DNA of 64,000 nucleotides, from NCBI RefSeq assembly GCF_019880305.1, contig NZ_CP082301.1:3286001-3350000 (forward strand), written 5' to 3'. The DNA comes from Streptomyces decoyicus. GTDB taxonomy: Bacteria; Actinomycetota; Actinomycetes; Streptomycetales; Streptomycetaceae. How positions within the stretch are numbered: position 1 is the stretch's first letter; the number at the start of each line of letters is the position of its first letter. Of the stretch, positions 1-6,908 are shown in pieces. A program made the translations under genes and the position numbers. Under the pieces are notes generated by a model, which did not search any database, was not told where the DNA came from, and saw only the letters and a list, made by a program, of their open reading frames with translations.

Positions 1-1
1 C

Positions 2-472
2 GTGGGCGCGGTCGTCCCCGACGGCTGGCGCGACGACACCACGTACAACTTCGCCCTGGTCTCCCGGGCGGACGGCTCCCTGGTGGGCGCGATGGGCCTG
101 GTACGCCTCGCGCAGCTGCACACCCCCGAACGGCAGGCCGAGCTGGGCTACTGGACCGCCGAGGAGCACCGCGGCCGCGGCCACACCGTCGAGGCGGGCC
201 GCGCGGTGGTGCACTGGGCCTTCCGCGACCTGGGGGTGGAGCGCCTGGAGTGGCACGCGGAGGCCGGAAACGAAGGCTCCCGGGCAGTGGCCCGCAAGCT
301 CGGCTTCCACATGGAAGGCACCCTGCGCGCCAAGGTGGTGCGCGAGGGCATCCGCCGGGACGCCTGGATCGGCTCCCTGCTCCCGTCCGACGTGCCCGGA
401 AGGACCGCATCGTCCGGCGCCGCAGGCACTCCCGTCCCGGACACGACGCCGTATCTGCCCTACCCCGGCTGA
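2..472 (+). CDS. GNAT family N-acetyltransferase, 5' truncated
   Basis: The frame is open from the window edge, so the true N-terminus lies upstream and the GTG at 2 need not be the start. What remains is the C-terminal part of a GNAT domain of the RimJ/RimL type: the stretch with E-L-G-Y-W followed by an R-G-R-G-H motif (about residues 50-62) fits the acetyl-CoA-binding segment, and the later N-E-G-S-R-A-V-A-R-K-L-G-F stretch is the conserved end of the fold that carries the R-K-L-G-F signature. Such enzymes move an acetyl group from acetyl-CoA to an amine, in ribosomal-type members a protein N-terminus. The substrate cannot be told. The last 25 residues are rich in Pro, Ser and Ala and probably unstructured. 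Confidence 0.85.
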   Translation: MGAVVPDGWRDDTTYNFALVSRADGSLVGAMGLVRLAQLHTPERQAELGYWTAEEHRGRGHTVEAGRAVVHWAFRDLGVERLEWHAEAGNEGSRAVARKLGFHMEGTLRAKVVREGIRRDAWIGSLLPSDVPGRTASSGAAGTPVPDTTPYLPYPG

Positions 473-602
473 CCCCGTCGGCGTGGACCGGGCCGCACCC
501 CGCCGCGCCACAACCGCCCCGTCCGCGCGCGGGCACCGCCCCCACCAGCGGTGATTCCTCTATCCTGGGCGGTTGTCAGTGCCCGCCCCTACCCTTTGCC
601 GC

Positions 603-1832
603 ATGACCGCCGTGACGCAGCCACCGCCTCTGCCGCAGCCTGTGACCGCCCTGTCCCGCGACGATGCCCGGCGCCTGGCGCTGCGGGCCCAGGGGCTGCT
701 GGGCGCGCCGGACCGCCGGGCGGGGGTGCGCGGGGTGCTGCGGCAGCTGGGCGCGGTGCAGCTGGACACGATCTCGGTGCTGGCCCGCTCCCATGAGCTG
801 GTGCCGTACGCCCGGCTCGGCGCCGTGGGCCGCGACGCCGTCGAGGCCGCTTACTGGACCCCGGCTCCTTCCGACGCGCCTGCGGCACCGCCGCACAGCT
901 TTGAATACTGGTCGCACGCCGCCTGCATCCTCCCCATCGAGGAGTGGCCGCACTTCGCCTTCCGCCGGCGTGCCCGTCGCGCCAAGGGCCACCGCTGGCA
1001 TGTCATGGAGGACTCCGCGCGCTCCTGTGCCGCCGTGCTGGACCGCCTGAAGGCCGAGGGCCCGCTCACCACTTCGGAGCTGGGTGGCGGGCGGAAGGGC
1101 GGCGAGTGGTGGGACTGGTCCGAGACCAAGATCGCGGTGGAGTGGCTGCTGGACACCGGCGACGTGGTCTGTACGGAACGCCGCGCCTGGAAGCGTGTGT
1201 ACGACCTCGCCGAGCGCGCCGTCCCGGACGCGCTGCTCCACGACGATCTGGACGACGCCGAGTGCCTCCGCCGTCTGGTCGCGCAGGCCGGGGCCGCCAT
1301 GGGGGTGGCCACCCGCGCCGACCTGGCGGACTACCACCGCCTCAAGGCCGAGCAGGTCGATGCCGTCGTCGCGGACTCCGGGCTGGTCCCGGTCGAGGTC
1401 GAGGGCTGGGGAAAGCCGGCGTGGGCCGACCCCGCCGCGCTGGACGCCCCGCCCCGCGGCCGGCACCGCACGACCCTGCTCTCGCCCTTCGACTCCCTGA
1501 TCTGGGACCGGCCGCGCACGGAGCGGATCTTCGGCTTCACGCACCGCCTGGAGGCGTACGTCCCGCGCCCCCGGCGGATCCACGGGTATTTCGCGATGCC
1601 GCTGCTGGCCGGCGGTCAGCTGGTCGGCCGGGTGGACCCGGCCCGCGAGGGCACCACCCTCGTCGCCCGCCAGGTCTCCCTGCAGAGTTCCAAGGCCGTC
1701 GTCCCGATGGCCCGTGCGCTGGGAGAGGCCGCGAGCTGGGTGGGCTGCGACTCCGTACGCGTCGAGCGCTGCGACGACCAGAAGCTGGCCGGCGCCCTGC
1801 GCGCAGAACTCACCCACATGAGCGACCAGTAG
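603..1832 (+). CDS. YcaQ/AlkX-type winged-helix DNA glycosylase family protein
   Basis: 409 residues of the HTH_42 (winged-helix, YcaQ/AlkZ-like) family. E. coli YcaQ (AlkX) and Streptomyces AlkZ are DNA glycosylases that excise bulky or crosslinked alkylated bases. The catalytic-type Q-x-D signature is visible as Gln53-Leu54-Asp55, followed by the family pattern S-V-L-x-R-S-H at 58-64. Q-x-D is the YcaQ form; the AlkZ antibiotic-resistance form is Q-x-Q, so a housekeeping crosslink-repair role is more likely than producer self-resistance. The ATG at 603 is preferred to an upstream TTG (573) or GTG (579) because conservation begins after it, although no good ribosome binding site precedes it. 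It is monocistronic and convergent with the response regulator gene. Confidence 0.85.
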   Translation: MTAVTQPPPLPQPVTALSRDDARRLALRAQGLLGAPDRRAGVRGVLRQLGAVQLDTISVLARSHELVPYARLGAVGRDAVEAAYWTPAPSDAPAAPPHSFEYWSHAACILPIEEWPHFAFRRRARRAKGHRWHVMEDSARSCAAVLDRLKAEGPLTTSELGGGRKGGEWWDWSETKIAVEWLLDTGDVVCTERRAWKRVYDLAERAVPDALLHDDLDDAECLRRLVAQAGAAMGVATRADLADYHRLKAEQVDAVVADSGLVPVEVEGWGKPAWADPAALDAPPRGRHRTTLLSPFDSLIWDRPRTERIFGFTHRLEAYVPRPRRIHGYFAMPLLAGGQLVGRVDPAREGTTLVARQVSLQSSKAVVPMARALGEAASWVGCDSVRVERCDDQKLAGALRAELTHMSDQ

Positions 1833-1896
1833 GCAGCGGGCGATGACGCCGGGGGCCCGTCCGGCCCCCGGTCACCCGGCGCATCGAGGGCGCCGA

Positions 1897-1938
1897 GGGC
1901 AGCGGGCAGCGGGCAGCGGGCAGCGGGCAGCGGGCAGC
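1897..1938. repeat. Heptanucleotide tandem repeat, six copies of GGGCAGC
   Basis: Six perfect, uninterrupted copies of GGGCAGC lie between two convergent genes (glycosylase stop 1832, response regulator stop 1967). A period of 7 rules out a coding constraint. Slippage during replication is the likely origin; any function is unknown. Confidence 0.95.
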
Positions 1939-1966
1939 GGGAACGTTCACCCGCCCACCGGCCGGC

Positions 1967-2728
1967 TCACCGGATCTCGAGGATCTTCTCCCGCATCGCG
2001 TACACCACCGCTTCCATCCGGGAGTGCAGTTGCAGCTTCTCCAGGATGTTGCGGACGTGGTTCTTCACCGTGTTCTCGGAGATGAAGAGTTCCTTGGCGA
2101 TATCGCGGTTGTTCATACCCGTGGCGACCAGCTTCAGGACCTCCAGCTCGCGGTCGGTGAGCCGGGGCGCGGGCACCAGCCTGCGCTCGTCCGTGCGCTG
2201 GATCATCGACTTGAACTCCGTCAGGAGCTTGGACGCCATCGACGGGCTGATCTGCGACTGCCCGTCCGCCACGGCACGGATCGCGGTCGCCACCTCGTCG
2301 GTGGAGATCTCCTTGAGGAGGTAGCCGGTGGCTCCGGCCTTGATCGCGTCGTAGAGATCGGCCTCTTCGTCGCTGATCGTCAGCATGATGATCTTTGCGC
2401 TGGGAGCCACCTCCTTGATGGAGGTACACGCCTCGATTCCGCCGCGCTTGGGCATCCGCACGTCCATCAGCACGATGTCGGGCAGCAGATCCGCGGCCTT
2501 GTCGACCGCCTCCGCACCATCCCCCGCCTCGCCGACGACCTGGATGTCCTCTTCCTGGGCCAGAACGATCTCCAGGCCCCGCCGGAAGAGTGCGTGGTCG
2601 TCCACGACCAGGACCCGGATCGGCTCCTTGCGCGGCACGCTGACGTCCCGGCCGGCCTCGTCGTCGCCCCCGGCAGCGTTGTGGTCATGGTCCGCGGCGT
2701 CGCGCACGGGACCGAAACTGTCCCCCAT
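1967..2728 (-). CDS. NarL/LuxR-type response regulator
   Basis: 253 residues. A variable, acidic N-terminal extension of about 35 residues precedes a receiver domain (about 36-155) with the acidic pair Asp43-Asp44 and the phospho-acceptor Asp89 in L-M-D-V-R-M-P. A linker leads to a LuxR-type helix-turn-helix (about 188-253) carrying L-T-x-R-E-x-E-V-L and the recognition-helix pattern S-E-N-T-V-K-N-H. It should therefore be a phosphorylation-controlled transcription factor. No sensor kinase gene adjoins it, so it is an orphan. The ATG at 2728 has GGAGG 4 nt upstream. It lies downstream of hpf on the same strand, but a strong terminator at 2922-2949 separates the two. Targets are unknown. Confidence 0.93.
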   Translation of the reverse strand: MGDSFGPVRDAADHDHNAAGGDDEAGRDVSVPRKEPIRVLVVDDHALFRRGLEIVLAQEEDIQVVGEAGDGAEAVDKAADLLPDIVLMDVRMPKRGGIEACTSIKEVAPSAKIIMLTISDEEADLYDAIKAGATGYLLKEISTDEVATAIRAVADGQSQISPSMASKLLTEFKSMIQRTDERRLVPAPRLTDRELEVLKLVATGMNNRDIAKELFISENTVKNHVRNILEKLQLHSRMEAVVYAMREKILEIR

Positions 2729-2921
2729 TGGTCCTCCCCGTCAACTACTCGGCCGTAAGGCCTGAGCTTGGAAATAAGGCTGGTTGACAACAGCCCCCTG
2801 CGGCCAGCCCGATCAATGCCATACGACCGTCTCCCCGGCATGTCGCCGATTCGTGCCCACACGCTCCCTGGCTGGCACAAACACTATACGGCTTCAACTC
2901 CTGGCTCCTCCGGGCACGATG

Positions 2922-2949
2922 GTGCCCCCGGCGTACGCCGGGGGCACCG
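2922..2949 (-). terminator. Perfect 28-nt palindromic terminator after hpf
   Basis: GGTGCCCCCGGCG followed by TACGCCGGGGGCACC is a perfect palindrome that can form a 12-bp GC-rich stem with a 4-nt loop. It starts 13 nt past the hpf stop codon. There is no T-run, which is common for Streptomyces terminators. Confidence 0.8.
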
Positions 2950-2961
2950 AACGGATGGGCT

Positions 2962-3648
2962 TCAGCCGCCCAGCGCGCCGCCTGCGCCGCCGGGCTCCTC
3001 CTCCCCGAACAAATCGGGGTTCAAGTGGATGACGCCGTAGTCGTAGGCGTGCCGCCGGTAGACGACGCTCGGCAGCTTGGTGTCGGCGTCGACGAAGAGG
3101 TAGAAGTCGTGCCCGACCAACTCCATCTCGTTGAGCGCCTGGTCGAGCAGCATCGGCGCGGCCGAGTGGGTCTTCTCACGGACGATCAGAGGCCCCTCGC
3201 CCTGGACGTCGATCGACCCCATACGGGTGGTCGGCACCTTCTGGTCGACGTCAGCGGCGAGTTCGCCGTTGGGGGTCAGGCTCGCGGCGTCGGGCACGCT
3301 GACCGCGACTTCACTCGCCGGGATGCGGCCGTTGCCGCGACGCGAGTAACGCTTGTCGTGCTGCTTGCGCAGACGCGCCTCGAGCTTCGCGGTGGCCAGA
3401 TCCAGCGCGGCGTACGGATCGGCTGCGGCGGCCTCGGCCCGGACCACCGGGCCACGGGAGCGGAGGGTGATCTCCACTCGGTCGGAACGGTCGGCCTGCC
3501 GCGGGTTGGGCTCCTTGGACACCTCGACGTCCAGGCTGATCACCTTGGCGTCGAGCTTCTGGACTTTGTCCAGCTTCAGCTTCTCGGCCACGTGCTTGCG
3601 GAACCGCTCGGGCACCTCTGTCTTGCGGCCCTTGACGACGATGTCCAC
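2962..3648 (-). CDS. hpf: Long-form ribosome hibernation promoting factor (HPF)
   Basis: 228 residues. The N-terminal half (about 1-110) is an S30AE domain that binds the decoding region of the 30S subunit; the C-terminal part (about 160-215, with P-M-L-L-D-Q-A-L-N-E-M and the Y-R-R-x-x-Y-D-Y-G-V-I pattern) is the dimerisation domain of long HPF, which joins 70S particles into inactive 100S dimers. A longer reading from ATG 3705 is possible, but GTG 3648 begins M-D-I-V-V-K-G-R-K, where family members start, and has GGAG 7-8 nt upstream, so I chose it. The family is typically induced in stationary phase or the stringent response; here a hairpin precedes the ribosome binding site and a terminator follows the gene. 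Confidence 0.93.
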   Translation of the reverse strand: MDIVVKGRKTEVPERFRKHVAEKLKLDKVQKLDAKVISLDVEVSKEPNPRQADRSDRVEITLRSRGPVVRAEAAAADPYAALDLATAKLEARLRKQHDKRYSRRGNGRIPASEVAVSVPDAASLTPNGELAADVDQKVPTTRMGSIDVQGEGPLIVREKTHSAAPMLLDQALNEMELVGHDFYLFVDADTKLPSVVYRRHAYDYGVIHLNPDLFGEEEPGGAGGALGG

Positions 3649-3654
3649 GCAGAA

Positions 3655-3690
3655 CTCCGTTCCCGGATCGCTCCGCTCATCAAGCGGAGC
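3655..3690 (-). promoter_or_regulatory. Leader hairpin and ribosome binding site of hpf
   Basis: In the hpf leader, GCTCCGCT (3670-3677) pairs with AGCGGAGC (3683-3690) to give an 8-bp stem with a 5-nt loop, ending about 7 nt before the GGAACGGAG ribosome binding site (3655-3663). The stem is seen; a role in translation or mRNA stability is inferred. Confidence 0.45.
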
Positions 3691-3941
3691 AATTCCTTCT
3701 TGCACCAGGCTCCGGTGGTTGCCGAAGCCTCGGACTTGGCGACTTTCACCTCCTCCTCCCCCGACGACCCGCTCTCCACTCCCCCGTTTTCAGGATCGCT
3801 GCAAACGCCCCTGAACGCATTCAACCCGACATTCGAGGCAAAACACTCGCCAAGTCCTCACAACCGAACATAGCTCTCCCGGACGGATGTCGGCACCCCC
3901 TCGGAGCCCCCGGCTCCATTTGGGTGACTTTTCCTCCTCGA

Positions 3942-4670
3942 CTACTTTCCCCGTGATAACGGCTCCATCGGTCCGCCCTCGACGGCGAAGGCACCCCGGG
4001 GTGCCGCCACCACCGCCGCCCCGCTCACCCGGCCACCGGCCGCCGCGACCGCCCGGGCAGCCTCGGCGAGCGTCGCCCCCGTGGTCACCAGATCGTCCAC
4101 CAGTACGGCTGACCGCCCCGCCAGGAGCCTCCTGGCCCCGCCCGGCACCTCCAGGGCACCGGCGACATTCGCCAGCCGCTGCCGGGCGCTCAGCCCCGCC
4201 TGGTCGGCCATCACACGCCGCTGCCGCAACGCCGCGAGCACCCGGACTTCCGTCCCCGCCCGCCGCAGCTCGCCGGCCGCCGCCAGCGCGATCCTGCGCA
4301 CCGGATCATGGCCCCGCCCGGCCACCGATCTCCGAGCCGAGGGCACCGGCACCAGCAGCTGAGGCCCGTCGCCCGCCCGCAGCCCGCGCACGGCCCCGGC
4401 CAGCACCGCTCCCAGCGGCCCGGCCAACGGCAGCGCACCCCGCTCCTTGTGGGCCAGCAGCACCGCCCGCACCTCGTCGGCGTACGGCGCCCCCGCCCAC
4501 ACCCGAGGCAACCCCACCGGGCTCGGCCGCGGCCGTACCCGCCGCGCCCCGCGCCCGTCCCGCGCAAGCACCCGACGACACTCCGCACACAGCTCCGTAC
4601 GCGGCCGGCCGCACCCTGCACAGTCGACCGGCAGCACCAGAGCGGCCAGTTCGCGCCACACCCCCTGCAT
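3942..4670 (-). CDS. ComF family phosphoribosyltransferase-like protein
   Basis: 242 residues. The N-terminus carries a zinc-ribbon-like quartet (Cys17, Cys20, Cys28, Cys31), followed by a type I phosphoribosyltransferase fold with the PRPP-binding loop around V-L-V-D-D-L-V-T-T-G (189-198). ComF proteins are needed for DNA uptake in naturally competent bacteria; in Streptomyces, which is not known to be naturally transformable, the role is unknown. An ATG at 4706 also exists, but the ATG at 4670 has GGAG about 3 nt upstream and sits just before the conserved zinc motif. The gene follows lpqB on the same strand after a 354-bp gap with heptamer repeats, so it probably has its own promoter. Confidence 0.88.
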   Translation of the reverse strand: MQGVWRELAALVLPVDCAGCGRPRTELCAECRRVLARDGRGARRVRPRPSPVGLPRVWAGAPYADEVRAVLLAHKERGALPLAGPLGAVLAGAVRGLRAGDGPQLLVPVPSARRSVAGRGHDPVRRIALAAAGELRRAGTEVRVLAALRQRRVMADQAGLSARQRLANVAGALEVPGGARRLLAGRSAVLVDDLVTTGATLAEAARAVAAAGGRVSGAAVVAAPRGAFAVEGGPMEPLSRGK

Positions 4671-4812
4671 AACTCCACTGTCCCGCCGTCCACGCCCGGC
4701 CACCACCCCTGTGGATAACCGTGGGCAGCGCGGACAGGCGGAAACCGGGGACGTAGGGAGCTGGGGCCGTACGGACCTGGTGGGGTCTGGGGACGGGCTG
4801 CGGCCTGTCCCG

Positions 4813-4847
4813 CTGCGGGCTGCGGGTTGCGGGCTGCAGGCTGCGGG
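4813..4847. repeat. Heptanucleotide repeat, five CTGCGGG-type units
   Basis: Five consecutive 7-nt units, three of them CTGCGGG and the other two (TTGCGGG and CTGCAGG) each one base off. It lies in the 354-bp gap between comF (start 4670) and lpqB (end 5025), within the presumed comF promoter region. Nothing else in the gap looks coding. Confidence 0.9.
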
Positions 4848-4950
4848 TCAGCCGTACGGCACATCGCGGCAGGCCGAGCCCGCCGCACGCCCCGGCCCGG
4901 GACCGGCCGCCCCCTCGCCATCGGCACCGGGCCGGTCCTGCGTCACCCGC

Positions 4951-4992
4951 GTCACGGGTCACCAGCCACCAGTCACCAGTCACCAGTCACCG
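4951..4992. repeat. Heptanucleotide repeat, six GTCACCA-type units
   Basis: Six consecutive 7-nt units (GTCACGG, then GTCACCA with one variant GCCACCA, then GTCACCG) lie 33 bp downstream of the lpqB stop. This is the third period-7 array in the first 5 kb and its unit is unrelated in sequence to the other two. Confidence 0.9.
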
Positions 4993-5024
4993 GCGAACGC
5001 TCACGGTCACCGCCACGCTCGCGG

Positions 5025-6908
5025 TCACCCGGGGTAGACCGGCGCCGTCCCTTCCTTCGCCACCGTCTTCCAGTTCGCGTCCAGAGGCAGCCGCACGATG
5101 CCCTCAGTGGCGTGGGCGATCAGCGGCCTGTTCTCGTCCTCCGAGGCCGCCACCGCTATGACGCCGTTGACGCCGGGCAGCGGCTGCACGTTCGACGTCG
5201 AGCCGTCGGTCTCCATGAACTGCATCTGCTGAACCCCGCCGGACTCCCGTCCGACGACCACCAGTCGGCTGCCGCCCGCCCAGGACGCCGCCACCACATC
5301 CTCCAACTGCGGTGCGATCGGCCGGAGCTCCTGCACCGAAAGCACCGGATGCGTGGAAGTGCCGTCGCGCTCGACCCGGCCCAGCTGGAGTGTCGTACGC
5401 CCCTTGTCCTCCACCAGGACCGCGATCCGGATACCGTCAGCGGCCACCTTGATCGCCTTGATCCGCCGCCCGCCGAGACCGGGTACCGTCACCTTTTCGG
5501 GAGCGCCCTTGCCCTCGCGCAGCCGCATCAGCCGCGAACCGTGCGCATCGCGGTCCGCGATCCACAGGTCGCCCAGACCGTCCCAGCTCGGTGCCGTCAG
5601 CCCCCTATCGGGGTTCTTGGCCGAACCGGTACTGGTCAGCAGCGGATCGCCACGCTCGATGCCGTCCTCCAGGCCGGCCACATACAGGGACCGGCCGTCG
5701 CTCGACACTCCGGCCGCGGTGTCCTCCCCGCGCGAGATGGCGACCGAGCGCAGCGGGGTCTTGCCCGTTCCGAACGGCCCGCGCACCGGCGTCGGTTCAG
5801 TCGCGGAGTCCGACATGGCGACGACCTGGTGGTCACCGTCGATGAAGTACTCCTTGCCGGAGCGCCCGGTGCCCGGGGAGGGTGCGAAGTCGTGCTCGGC
5901 GTCCTCCTGGGTCAGCCCGCACAGCGAGTTGCCACTGTTGTCCTCGAGCTCCACCTTGCTGATCTTCGAGGCCCGCGTCATGTCCTGCACGGTGAAGAAG
6001 AGCTGAGCCGCCATCTGCTGGCACTGGGTGTGGTCGGTGTTCACCGCGTCCTTGCTGAGCTTGACCAGCAGCGCGTTCGAGTCGTCCAACACCAGATCGT
6101 GCGCGGCGAGCTGGGTGCCGGTCGGGAACGCCGAAGTCGTCACCTGGTTCAGCCAGTCGGTGGGCCCGGACAGCAGCGCCTCCACACTGGAGGTGATCGG
6201 CTTTATTCGCTGCCGGAGGTAGACGGGATCCGCGACAAGCGCGTTCCGGCTCGCCTTCGGCTCTCCCGACTCCGAGTTGTAGGACGCGAAGTAGTACTTG
6301 TTGACGGAGCGGTAGATGCGCTGGAAGTCGGACAGCCCGAGCACCAGCCCATCGGGCAGCCGGTCGATACGCCACTGTCCGCCCTCCTTGATGAGGTGGA
6401 TCGTCTGGCGGTACGGCTTCTCCTCAGGGGTGTAGGCGTGGCTGTCGTCCACCGCCGCCACCTGGCTGCCGGACAGGGTGACCGTGTAGCCGTTGGAGTC
6501 CTCCCGGTTGGGCAGCGCCTTCGGCTCCGGCTTCGGGCGTTCCTGGAGCACATTGGTGACCTGGAACGGCCGCCAGGTCCGCTTCGCCGACTTGGCCAGA
6601 TACTGGGTGGCGGTACGGAAATCCGCCTCGTCACTGGTCGTGGCGTCAAGGAAGCTGCGCACGATGTTGGTCGGCTGCGCACCGTCCTGCGGGGGCACGC
6701 CGTAGACCCGCACCTGCGACTCGCCTTCGGAGCGCGGCGACTGGTCGACCGACGTGACATCCCCGCCGTCGGGCATCGACGCACACCCGGCCAGCAGTAC
6801 CGCCGCACAGCCGAGCAGCAGGAATGTCCGCGCCGGCCCGGCTCCCCTGCGGGCGCGCGTACGGGACCCGGTCGCCTCCCCGCGCTCGCCTCCGCGCTCA
6901 GTGTCCAC
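5025..6908 (-). CDS. lpqB: Lipoprotein LpqB
   Basis: 627 residues. A basic N-terminus leads to a hydrophobic signal with lipobox L-A-G-C, lipidated residue Cys42. A GerMN-type domain lies around residues 180-320 and a beta-propeller-like region in the C-terminal half. In actinobacteria LpqB sits outside the membrane and modulates the sensor kinase MtrB. The GTG start at 6908 lies inside the last codons of mtrB: the genes overlap by 11 nt and the mtrB stop TGA is read through in another frame, so translation is probably coupled. Longer readings starting at 7139 run deep into mtrB and are not credible. Confidence 0.93.
   Translation of the reverse strand: MDTERGGERGEATGSRTRARRGAGPARTFLLLGCAAVLLAGCASMPDGGDVTSVDQSPRSEGESQVRVYGVPPQDGAQPTNIVRSFLDATTSDEADFRTATQYLAKSAKRTWRPFQVTNVLQERPKPEPKALPNREDSNGYTVTLSGSQVAAVDDSHAYTPEEKPYRQTIHLIKEGGQWRIDRLPDGLVLGLSDFQRIYRSVNKYYFASYNSESGEPKASRNALVADPVYLRQRIKPITSSVEALLSGPTDWLNQVTTSAFPTGTQLAAHDLVLDDSNALLVKLSKDAVNTDHTQCQQMAAQLFFTVQDMTRASKISKVELEDNSGNSLCGLTQEDAEHDFAPSPGTGRSGKEYFIDGDHQVVAMSDSATEPTPVRGPFGTGKTPLRSVAISRGEDTAAGVSSDGRSLYVAGLEDGIERGDPLLTSTGSAKNPDRGLTAPSWDGLGDLWIADRDAHGSRLMRLREGKGAPEKVTVPGLGGRRIKAIKVAADGIRIAVLVEDKGRTTLQLGRVERDGTSTHPVLSVQELRPIAPQLEDVVAASWAGGSRLVVVGRESGGVQQMQFMETDGSTSNVQPLPGVNGVIAVAASEDENRPLIAHATEGIVRLPLDANWKTVAKEGTAPVYPG

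Noticed and set aside
576..1817. Long minus-strand open frame opposite the YcaQ-like gene
   Set aside because: It mirrors the high-GC codon pattern of the real gene, has no family resemblance and no ribosome binding site.
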